From Stramenopiles sp. TOSAG23-3 (taxonomy: Eukaryota; Sar), in NCBI GenBank assembly GCA_900128585.1, contig LT642433.1, forward strand, positions 1 through 18,139: a stretch of DNA of 18,139 bases, in the 5' to 3' direction. How positions within the stretch are numbered: position 1 is the stretch's first letter; every line of letters starts with the position of its first letter. Under the pieces are notes generated by a model. The model ran no database searches. It was not told the origin of the DNA and saw only the letters and a list, made by a program, of their open reading frames with translations. Made by a program: the position numbers and the translations under genes. This document shows, one piece after another, positions 1 to 6,924 of this stretch.

Positions 1-402
1 TTATCTTCTTAGTTCTTCTTATAGTAGGTATATTTTATTATAATAAATAAGGACAAAAGTAAAAACATGTTACCCTATTGATAACACTAACATGTCCACA
101 AAAAGTGGAGCTTTTGCAAATAGCTCTTCTTATTATAATATACACACAAAATAATTTAAACTATTTTTTTGTTGCTTTCTTCTATATCATTATTATTTAT
201 GGTGGTAAGATTGTTGCGAAAAAGGTTTTGTAGGCCGCGATGGAAGGGTTAAAAAAATAAATAATACGAGAATCGTCTGTATTGATTTTTTTTTTCCGTT
301 GGTTTGGTTTTGGGGATATTCAGGTGTGCCCTGCCTGCCTCCCTACCTGCCTCCCTGGCCCACCTTTTGTACCCCACCAACCCGACGCCGCGCGTGTCAA
401 AT
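1..402. promoter_or_regulatory. gene-free upstream region of the trehalose phosphatase gene
   Basis: No credible coding region is visible. Positions 1 to about 300 are strongly AT-rich with several short T and A runs. From about 331 to 400 the composition changes abruptly to a C/T-rich stretch that contains an 11-base direct repeat, CCTGCCTCCCT, at 334-344 and 346-356. This lies directly in front of the chosen ATG at 403 and is probably 5' leader or core promoter sequence. An open frame through it (304-402, in frame with the gene) begins at TTG and contains no ATG, so I treat it as untranslated. The promoter role is inferred from position only. Confidence 0.4.
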
Positions 403-1326
403 ATGGCCACGACGGGGGCTACCCCGGGTTCGTTTACCGCTTGCTCCCACGATGGTGCTGAGATGGAAGACGGATTTGTGGCAATTGAACGGGTTAAGCA
501 GATGTTAGGCAGTGGCTCGCACTCCCTGGTCGTTTTTTTAGATTATGATGGTACGTTGAGTCCGATCGTGACTGACCCAAAGGCTGCGTTTCTTCCGGAG
601 AAGACTAAAGTTACGTTGCAGCGTCTTGCAGGGCTTGTACCGACTGTAGTAATCAGCGGACGGGCGAAGGAGACCGTGAGGAACTTTGTACAAATCGACG
701 ACATCATATACGCCGGAAGCCACGGCTTCAAGTTAGACGGGACGGCACAGTTTCAGCACGACCTTGAGGTTGGGTTAGACCACAAAGACATACTGACGGC
801 AGGCTTCAGCAGATTAGAAAAGGCCGTCGCGGACGTTTGCGGGGCCCGGCTCGAGTGGAACGATTTGTGTTTCACCGTGCACTACAGGTGCGTTGGGGAA
901 GGAGAGCAGGAATCTGTGATAAACAGGGTCCGGAAAATTGTCGAAGAAGAGTTTTGCGTGGGGAAATGGGAGGGTGGCACACCGGGGAAGGCGGTAGGGC
1001 TGGAAGTCAGGGGGGGGAAAATGGTCCTGGAGGTTCGCCCCAGCATTGATTGGAACAAGGGCATGTGCGTTTCGTGGGTTTTGGAAAAAATGGATGCTGC
1101 CCTGAAGAAAGAGAACAAGATGAGCATTTCGCTGTACATCGGGGACGATGTGACGGACGAGGATGCATTTCAGGAGCTAAAATGCAAGTACGGGGGCTTG
1201 TCGTTTGGAATCCTGGTTGCCAAGGATGGGGGGAAGGGTCTTGGGAGAAAAACCAATGCCAACTTTGTTTTGGACTCTCCCGTTGCAGTGGAATCCTTTC
1301 TCGCGGCCCTAGCCGATACACTATGA
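403..1326 (+). CDS. trehalose-6-phosphate phosphatase (stand-alone HAD phosphatase)
   Basis: This 307-residue protein should remove phosphate from trehalose 6-phosphate to give trehalose in the cytosol. HAD motif I, DYDGTLSPI, starts at residue 47; Asp47 would be the nucleophile and Asp49 the general acid/base. Motif II is the SGR at residues 85-87, followed by the family's YAGSHG segment. Motif IV is GDDVTDED at 247-254, which binds magnesium. The length matches single-domain phosphatases of plants and bacteria. There is no trehalose-phosphate synthase (GT20) domain, so it is not the fused fungal or metazoan type. The start is the first in-frame ATG; it has A at -3 and G at +4, and the open frame upstream has no ATG. 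A second ATG at 463 would give a shorter N terminus that keeps every motif. It converges with the exosome gene on the right. Motifs I, II and IV all match, so the function is nearly certain. Confidence 0.95.
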   Translation: MATTGATPGSFTACSHDGAEMEDGFVAIERVKQMLGSGSHSLVVFLDYDGTLSPIVTDPKAAFLPEKTKVTLQRLAGLVPTVVISGRAKETVRNFVQIDDIIYAGSHGFKLDGTAQFQHDLEVGLDHKDILTAGFSRLEKAVADVCGARLEWNDLCFTVHYRCVGEGEQESVINRVRKIVEEEFCVGKWEGGTPGKAVGLEVRGGKMVLEVRPSIDWNKGMCVSWVLEKMDAALKKENKMSISLYIGDDVTDEDAFQELKCKYGGLSFGILVAKDGGKGLGRKTNANFVLDSPVAVESFLAALADTL

Positions 1327-1728
1327 TGACGACGAGGAAAACACGAAGGCGTGTAACAGAAGGGAAGTGGTTTGTGACGTATTTATAAAAACCTAGAAAT
1401 CAAAATTTTTATTTTTAATGACTGTAGTGGTGTGGGCAAAAATAAATTACTTTGCAAGGAAGGATGAATTTTGGAAATTTCAGTAAAATGTACCCCGTAG
1501 TCATTTAAAACAAGAAAATTGGCTGTTATTATTAAAAACTGAACTCTGAATTTAAACATTCAAGGTTTACATTCCTTCATGTACTGCGAACTTATCTTTG
1601 CTCTTTTGGTTTTCATAAAAATTAACTCTGTTCTGAATCAAGTTAAATGATGATATCACACCTAGTATATAATTTGTTTTTCACACCTAGTGCGTGGCCG
1701 ACCAATGTTCGCATATCTCGACTTACGG
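1327..1728. other. convergent 3' spacer between trehalose phosphatase and Rrp42
   Basis: This is a 402-base AT-rich region between two converging stop codons, with no coding signal in either direction. An AATAAA hexamer at about 1441 lies 115 bases after the phosphatase stop and could be a polyadenylation signal, but AT-rich DNA makes such hexamers common. A short word TCACACCTAG occurs twice, around 1656 and at 1681. I see nothing else. Confidence 0.4.
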
Positions 1729-2619
1729 TTACAAGTTGAACCCGGCCACCTTGGATTCCTCTTCCAACACGATGTCTCTCCTTTTCGTCGAGGCTTTCTC
1801 CCCCTGCAGGCTCTTGTCGAAGGATTCAAATATGCCTTTGACAATATTCGCCGCCGCCCCGATGCACAGTTTTATGACTTTCGGGGCAACGGCTTGCTCG
1901 CCCGCTTTGTAGAGCCCGCAAATACTATTTTCACGATCCATGCATATAGTGATGGAGCTGTCGGCACACAATTCCTCCTTTTTCGTGGTGTCAATGATAG
2001 GGACGCCCCCCAACAGCCAGAGCGAGATGGACACGGGCAGCATGGATGTATCTAGTGTGCTATGGACCGTAGGGTCGTTGCTAACGTCTAATATTTTCGT
2101 GCCACCGTCGCCATCGATGACGGAGACTCTCGGCAGCACCACACTATTGAGTGCCGCGTGGGTGGCTTGGACGACGTAGTCCAACGCGTTGCCGTCGCAG
2201 CTAACTATAAAAACGTCCACGTTCAGCAGCCAGCAGTACTGGCCGGGGCAGATGCACAACTGATCTAGAAATTCCGACCCGGAAAAAATGCGCTGCAAAC
2301 GCTGCGTCAAGACGGCAGGGCTCGTGTTTGCCAGGGAAAGCCCCTCCCGTGCCTGCACGTTGCACGATATTTTACCCTGCCTCGGCGATGCAGTCTCTGG
2401 TTCAACAAAATTTGCTTTCACGGACGCGATAACATCCGTTCCATTGTAGAGTGTGGTGTGACGGGCACTCCCGTTCACGTGCAACAAAAACCCAGTCTCT
2501 ACCCTTGAAGATCTAGTGTCAAACCTACCACGCCCATCTTCCCGAACGTTCTGCTTCACCCCATCTAAAATGTACTGCTTCTCACCGGAAGAGATAGCCG
2601 CGCCAGCCGGTGTAAACAT
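1729..2619 (-). CDS. RRP42: exosome complex component Rrp42 (RNase PH family, EXOSC7-like)
   Basis: The 296-residue protein is a subunit of the hexameric RNase PH-like ring of the RNA exosome, which degrades and trims RNA 3' ends in nucleus and cytoplasm. The N terminus carries the family signature EKQYILDGVKQNVREDGRGR (about residues 13-32), which fits Rrp42 better than its relatives Rrp43 and Rrp45. The middle has CPGQYCWLLNVDVFIVSCDG, corresponding to the conserved strand of the RNase PH fold. After it come the ALNSVVLPRVSV segment and a late ATCMDRE-like strand. Length agrees with human EXOSC7 (about 290 residues). Eukaryotic Rrp42 subunits are structural and catalytically dead; I assume the same here. 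The start is the only ATG before the signature, and the stop is TAA. It is divergent from the J-protein gene and shares a spacer of about 730 bases with it. The call could only err between Rrp42 and a close ring paralogue. Confidence 0.9.
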   Translation of the reverse strand: MFTPAGAAISSGEKQYILDGVKQNVREDGRGRFDTRSSRVETGFLLHVNGSARHTTLYNGTDVIASVKANFVEPETASPRQGKISCNVQAREGLSLANTSPAVLTQRLQRIFSGSEFLDQLCICPGQYCWLLNVDVFIVSCDGNALDYVVQATHAALNSVVLPRVSVIDGDGGTKILDVSNDPTVHSTLDTSMLPVSISLWLLGGVPIIDTTKKEELCADSSITICMDRENSICGLYKAGEQAVAPKVIKLCIGAAANIVKGIFESFDKSLQGEKASTKRRDIVLEEESKVAGFNL

Positions 2620-2857
2620 TGTGTATAAAATATATGTAGACGTTATCGAAAGAACCTAACCTTTCAAAACTTTACTTCAAACAAAAGTAACCGAAAGTCA
2701 ATTAAATTGTTTTGAATACTCACTCTCCAACAGTTTTCCTCAAATTCATTCTTCCTTCCAATAAAATCTGTTATAATTTATAAAATATTATTAGTATTAT
2801 ATCTAAGCTATATGGATTCACTTTCGCGGCGAGGAGGAGTGGTGGTGGTGGAGGTGT

Positions 2858-2905
2858 GGAAAAAAAGAAGAAAAGAAGAAAGAAGAGAAAAGAAGAGAAG
2901 AGAAG
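2858..2905 (+). repeat. purine tract (GAA/GAGAA-rich)
   Basis: There are 48 consecutive purines on the + strand, mostly GAA, AAGAA and GAGAA units, in the divergent spacer between Rrp42 and the J-protein. It resembles the longer tracts at 6429-6668 and 9810-9980, which sit in equivalent positions. Confidence 0.85.
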
Positions 2906-2962
2906 TGGTGAGGAGTGTTTTGTTTTTTGTTTTTTGTGGTTGGACGACGACAGACGACGACA

Positions 2963-2975
2963 GGGGGGGGGGGGG
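2963..2975 (+). repeat. G13 homopolymer
   Basis: Thirteen consecutive G in an otherwise AT-rich spacer. The exact count in such a run is often unreliable. It lies between the purine tract and the J-protein leader. Confidence 0.8.
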
Positions 2976-3347
2976 CCAAAGGCTTGATTTTGTTGTATAT
3001 ATTTACCTTACAAAAGACACATTAGAAAATATACTTCATATATTATATATAGAAATAAGATAATCAACTTATAAAGAATATAAGTACATAAGGAATTATA
3101 TACTGTTTTTAACTTGCACAAATTTTTAACCCAAAAAAAAAAAAAAAGTCCGTCCGCCGTGTCCTTCCAGCAGAGATTTTGCTTCCTGCAAGAACACCAC
3201 GATTTCTTCTTTAAGGGAACCGTACCTGGTAATTATTTCGTCTCAAACGTTGCGCGAGGAAAAGCAAAGCCACATCGGCAGCAGAACCGTTTCTTCCACG
3301 ATTTCATCGGCCGCTGCCAAGAAAGAACTCGGCACAAACTGGTTCAA

Positions 3348-5000
3348 ATGTCTACGCGGAGTCGAAAGAAGCAGAAGAAGCGAGGGGGAAAGGCCACGCG
3401 CCGTGCGGGTGGTATTGGTGGCGGTAGAGGAAACAAGATGAGCGCAGAGGAAATGTTGGAGATTCTGCTTGAAATGGAAAGAATGCACCAGGAAAAACAA
3501 AACACGCTGCCCCGAAAATGCCTGCGGTGGTCCGGCGCAATCGGAAAATTGCCCTTGGCCATGGTGTTATCCTTGTTGTTCAGTGTTTTCCCAAAGCGAG
3601 GCGAGTTTAACCCGGAAGGGGACGACGAGGGAGCAGGGAACAGCAGCGACGGCACCAACGATGGCAGAAAAGCGGGGAAATTAGTCAGCCCATTCGAGAC
3701 TTTGGGGTTAAAAGAAGAGGACAACCCGGCAGAAAAAGACATAAACAAGGCGTTCAAACAGTTGGCGCTGAAATGGCACCCTGACAAAAACAAAAATAGC
3801 GAAGAAAGCGTCAACATGATGCAGCGGTTGAACGAGGCGAAAGTACTGTGCCTCGAAAAGGTCAACGGTGGGCGCAGTGTCGACGAGGGAAGGTACGACA
3901 GCGAAGACGGGGGGGACGACCGGGAGCCCAAACGGTCCCCATCTGGGAAACCTGGTAAGGGAAAGGCCAGCGCAGAGGCCAAAGAGAGAAAAGCAGCGGA
4001 GAGGGCGTACTTTGCAGCAATGCGAAAGGCGCAAGAAGAGTATCGTCAGCGGAGAAAAGATGAGAAGAAAAAGATAAAGTCTGAAATGAAGCACCCAGGG
4101 CGGCGATTTTTCAAAGAAACCGTGGCACGCGACGCAGTGAACGCTACCATCAAGCCGACCCCCATTAAACGAACGGGAAAGGCGAGTGCCCCGAAAGAAG
4201 AATTGAACGAACCCGAACCGTTGAAGCAGATGGACACGTGTACGCACGAGGTCGCCGTCGCCGTGCGAGCAGGAGCCTCGTGCATTTTGTCGGAGTTGCT
4301 CCAAATGCGCTACCCACCGCTAAGCCACATAGACGAGAACGAGAACACCGCGTTGCACTACGTTGCTAGGTATTCTCCTGAGATGGCAAACACGATGCTT
4401 TCCATCTTAGGCGAAGATTGGCAGCCGGCAATGATGATGAAAAACAAAGATGGGAAGTTCCCCGTCAATCTCCTCAAACTACGCTCTGCAGGGGACGCCC
4501 AGGGTTCACGGATCAAGGACGAGAAGGAATTGAACATGGCGAAGTTGGGGGCCACTCGGTTGAAGCAGCTTCACGAGTCCTCCCTTACTGCCGAAAAAAA
4601 GATAGAAAAACTGAATGCGCGCGTCGTGGACCCATCGGCCCTTCTGTCCGCCTCACTTGCGTGTGTCGCTGGCGCCACCGTGTACTCGAGCACAGGAGGC
4701 GGCCTGTCCCTTCTCTCAATTTTCTTGTCCTTTATCACTGTTTTTATCGCTTTCAATATATTTGGGTTCGTAAGCCCTTGCTTGAAGCAAGAGAGAAATG
4801 AATATAACGCGCGAGGATTGAACCGGGCGACCGTTCTGGTCGCCTCACTCGCGTGCGGCGCTGGCGCCACCGTGTACTCAGGCATGGGAGGTGAACTTTC
4901 CCTTCTCTCGATTTTCTTTTGCTTTGTCACTGTTTTTCTCGTTTGGAACATGGTTCGGCTGGTGCAGGGTGGAGTCTGTAAAAAAAGCCAAAATGCGTAG
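3348..5000 (+). CDS. membrane-anchored J-domain (DnaJ/Hsp40) protein with ankyrin-like segment
   Basis: The 550-residue protein probably recruits an Hsp70 to a membrane. After a very basic N terminus (residues 1-30) and a short hydrophobic stretch (about 67-81), a J domain begins at FETLGLKEED (residue 116) and contains the essential HPD triad at 144-146 in KWHPDKNKN. A charged, helical region follows (about 205-255). One ankyrin-like unit, ENTALHYVARYS, lies near 332-343. Two long hydrophobic segments, at about 434-475 and 498-540, are near-copies of each other and each could form a membrane hairpin. The first in-frame ATG was chosen; it has a weak context (C at -3, T at +4). The next ATG, at 3438, has A at -3 and would remove 30 basic residues without touching any domain. 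The J domain is certain. The ankyrin call is moderate, and the membrane location (ER is one option) is inferred. Confidence 0.85.
   Translation: MSTRSRKKQKKRGGKATRRAGGIGGGRGNKMSAEEMLEILLEMERMHQEKQNTLPRKCLRWSGAIGKLPLAMVLSLLFSVFPKRGEFNPEGDDEGAGNSSDGTNDGRKAGKLVSPFETLGLKEEDNPAEKDINKAFKQLALKWHPDKNKNSEESVNMMQRLNEAKVLCLEKVNGGRSVDEGRYDSEDGGDDREPKRSPSGKPGKGKASAEAKERKAAERAYFAAMRKAQEEYRQRRKDEKKKIKSEMKHPGRRFFKETVARDAVNATIKPTPIKRTGKASAPKEELNEPEPLKQMDTCTHEVAVAVRAGASCILSELLQMRYPPLSHIDENENTALHYVARYSPEMANTMLSILGEDWQPAMMMKNKDGKFPVNLLKLRSAGDAQGSRIKDEKELNMAKLGATRLKQLHESSLTAEKKIEKLNARVVDPSALLSASLACVAGATVYSSTGGGLSLLSIFLSFITVFIAFNIFGFVSPCLKQERNEYNARGLNRATVLVASLACGAGATVYSGMGGELSLLSIFFCFVTVFLVWNMVRLVQGGVCKKSQNA
4649..4948 (+). 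repeat. intragenic duplication of the membrane hairpin module (two copies, offset 192 bases)
   Basis: The stretch from 4649 aligns without gaps to the stretch from 4841, exactly 64 codons downstream. By hand count the first 100 aligned bases differ at about 16 positions. Both copies encode the ASLAC-GATVYS-LSLLSIF pattern. The second copy ends where the similarity fades, near 4948. Similarity at DNA level, not only protein level, points to a fairly recent duplication or to gene conversion. Confidence 0.85.
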
Positions 5001-5263
5001 TAAAAATAAAAAAAACGTCGTTTTGCTTTGATTAAAAAACCAAAATATATAGTATGTTTGCTTTGATTAATACTTTTTTTTAGAAAAAAAGAACAAATTA
5101 TATTTATACAGAAAAAACAAATCATATAGTATGCTATACATATGCAAAAAAACAAGGAGATCTTTTTTAATAGACACTCTATGATTTTTTTGGGCGCGAA
5201 TTTTTTTAATTGAACTCCGTGGGGGCCTCTGACAAACACGCGAGAAGGAACCAATCTCATTCC
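5001..5263. other. convergent 3' spacer after the J-protein gene
   Basis: This AT-rich spacer has no coding signal. The 13-base word TTTGCTTTGATTA occurs twice, at 5022-5034 and 5057-5069, 35 bases apart. A small inverted repeat (TATAG, 4-base loop, CTATA) lies at 5125-5138. Both may be chance in such AT-rich DNA or part of the 3' end signals. Confidence 0.35.
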
Positions 5264-6127
5264 TCACGAATTGTTTCCGTCGCTAAGTAGCCGGTTCAAA
5301 ATGTTCAAATCCGATTGCAACAACGATAGATCCGAAGCTCGACTCTGTGGAGTTTTCGCGTCCATGATCGCGCCTTCTAAAACTTTTGCACGGCCCAGCA
5401 CCGATTGCGCTCGCTCGTTATCGAGACCCACCAGGTTGATTAAACGCTCAATGCCATGAAGTTTCCCCAGCAGCACATGCATGCGAGCATCGTCGGAGTC
5501 ATCTTCTACTATGTGGGATGCTCTTTCCATCGGGGCACTCACACCCGATGAGCTCTCAGACTTGTGTCTCGCTATTTTCGGCCCTGCTGGTTCTTTTGGT
5601 TCTTTCGGCGCTTTTGCCCGGCCCCACGCTTTGGAATGCGTTACAGGCGAGTAGACTGGACGTTTCTTTTGCCGGGCCACCCGCTTCCCCTCCGCCACCC
5701 CGCGAGCACCGTCGTGTGCCCTTCTCCGCGCTGCAGTTTTGCCTTTTTGGGATGCGGCTCTCCTTCCGTCCGGGACTGGAAGGTCAGGCACCTTGCTGGT
5801 CGGAGGGGCGGGCGGAGCAACGGGCAGGCTGGCCATATATTTTTTCATACTATTTTTCATTTTCGTTGCTGTACAATACAAGGACTCCATGTCCTGCCCA
5901 TTCTGGGCAATATCTAAAAGGTTTAAGCCGAACGTCACCGTCTTGGCATATTCCAGAACATTTCGGTCGGTGTACTCTTTCAAAGACTCAGGGTCACCAG
6001 TCTCTGGGTTAAAAAATTTTGGATATTGCACCATGGCCATAATTGTAGCTTTGCCTTCCTCTGTCAAGGCATCGACGTAATCCTCACTGTCCGACGACCC
6101 CCCCTTCAAAATACCATTCGATGCCAT
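5264..6127 (-). CDS. hypothetical protein, lineage-specific, helical ends and basic proline-rich middle
   Basis: I do not recognise this 287-residue protein. It begins with a short acidic Ser/Asp stretch (residues 10-20), then a probably helical block (about 22-100) with the segment YPKFFNPETGDPESLKEY. A proline-rich linker follows (101-120), then a strongly basic Arg/Lys/Ala region (about 121-190) with KEPKEPAGP. A short acidic patch (207-213) leads to a C-terminal amphipathic helical part (214-282) rich in Leu and Ile. No signal peptide, membrane segment or catalytic motif is visible. The basic middle could bind nucleic acid or microtubules, but that is speculation. The start is the first ATG. 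The frame stays open for another 108 bases upstream without an ATG and encodes a hydrophobic stretch, so a spliced N-terminal exon cannot be excluded. Coding-like composition, a clear stop and distinct domain-like blocks support it as a real gene. Confidence 0.7.
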   Translation of the reverse strand: MASNGILKGGSSDSEDYVDALTEEGKATIMAMVQYPKFFNPETGDPESLKEYTDRNVLEYAKTVTFGLNLLDIAQNGQDMESLYCTATKMKNSMKKYMASLPVAPPAPPTSKVPDLPVPDGRRAASQKGKTAARRRAHDGARGVAEGKRVARQKKRPVYSPVTHSKAWGRAKAPKEPKEPAGPKIARHKSESSSGVSAPMERASHIVEDDSDDARMHVLLGKLHGIERLINLVGLDNERAQSVLGRAKVLEGAIMDAKTPQSRASDLSLLQSDLNILNRLLSDGNNS

Positions 6128-6924
6128 GCCCAGAAACGCGGGAAATAACCCTACTCCTCTTGACAGGGCAAGTGAAACGTGCAGCACCTTACCAACCACC
6201 GTAAGCTGGGCCAAACAATTAAGAATTAAGACACGTCAAGGTGATATTGATAGACGATAAAACTCCCTATGTCCTCCCAATCATAGGCAGACGATAAACG
6301 TAAAATGACGAAAAAGAACATACGGGCAAACAAACGTTACGTGATACAAAATGAAAACGAAATTCAAATTTTTATAGAAGAAGACAAGATAGAGAAGAAG
6401 AATAAAATAATAATAATAAAATGATGATGAAGGAAAGAAAAAAAAAAGAAAGAGAAAAAAAAAAAAGAAGAAGAAGAGAAGAAGAAGAAGAAGAGAAGAA
6501 GAAGAAGAAGAAGAAGAAGAAGAAGAGAGAGAGAAAAAAAGAAAGAAGAAGAAGAAGAAGAAGAAGAAGAGAAGAAGAAGAAGAAGAAGAAGAGAAGAAG
6601 ATGAAGAAGAAGAAGAGAAGAAGAAAAAAAAGAGAGAGAAAAAAAAAAAAAGAAGAAGAAGAAGAGAACTCCATCTTCATCATATCATCACATCATCATC
6701 ATGCATTATTATTATTACTTAGGTTGTGTTGAGAGAAGAAGATGCGATCGATGATTAAAAAAATCAATTAAATCTGAAGAAGAAAGAAAAAAAGCAAAAG
6801 AGTTTTTTGTCAGAGAGAGAGAGGAAGTTTTTACCAACGATCAAAATATATCGATGTGTACAAGAGTACATATTTTACCAGGACAATTGTTCGGGAGAAA
6901 CGCTGGTTATAACCGTGATTTCTT
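6128..6924. promoter_or_regulatory. divergent spacer between the hypothetical gene and the RibD-Nudix gene
   Basis: This head-to-head spacer is about 800 bases long. The first 240 bases are mixed in composition, the centre is a 240-base purine microsatellite (6429-6668), and the rest is AT-rich with another short GA-rich piece near 6780-6830. It probably carries promoters for both flanking genes. No RNA gene or protein is visible; frames through the microsatellite are pure low-complexity Lys/Glu/Arg or Ser/Phe/Leu. Confidence 0.4.
6429..6668 (+). repeat. long GAA-type purine microsatellite
   Basis: There are 240 bases with a single pyrimidine (T at 6602) on the + strand. The core is (GAA)n interrupted by GAGAA units, A runs and GAGAGA. 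Perfect GAA mirror repeats of this kind can form triplex (H-DNA) structures; that is known for GAA tracts and inferred here. Confidence 0.95.

Larger units (their letters stand above)
2620..3347. promoter_or_regulatory. divergent spacer between Rrp42 and the J-protein gene
   Basis: This head-to-head spacer should carry both promoters. It is AT-rich at 2620-2810, then holds a GTG/GAG-rich piece, a pure purine tract (2858-2905), a run of 13 G (2963-2975), another AT-rich stretch and a run of 15 A (3133-3147). From about 3148 to 3347 the composition turns coding-like, and the frame is open and continuous with the J-protein but has no ATG. I treat that part as 5' leader. A small ATG-initiated frame at 2812-3063 is low-complexity and is not called. 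Confidence 0.45.

Noticed and set aside
304-402. Extension of the trehalose phosphatase to a TTG at 304
   Set aside because: The ATG at 403 has a very good context, and the upstream part is C/T-rich leader with no family similarity.
2812-3063. 83-codon ATG-initiated frame in the Rrp42/J-protein spacer
   Set aside because: It runs through GTG, GAA and G13 low-complexity DNA and ends in AT-rich sequence; no domain or coding-like composition.
3344-5260. Three long minus-strand frames (3344-3982, 3708-4304, 4571-5260) opposite the J-protein gene
   Set aside because: They overlap each other and the J-protein, whose HPD domain is certain. Their translations are Ser/Phe/Leu-rich shadows without any motif.
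6372-6732. Open frames on both strands through the GAA microsatellite
   Set aside because: The products are only Lys/Glu/Arg or Ser/Phe/Leu runs; they result from the absence of stops in GAA repeats. The same holds for frames at 9658-10070.
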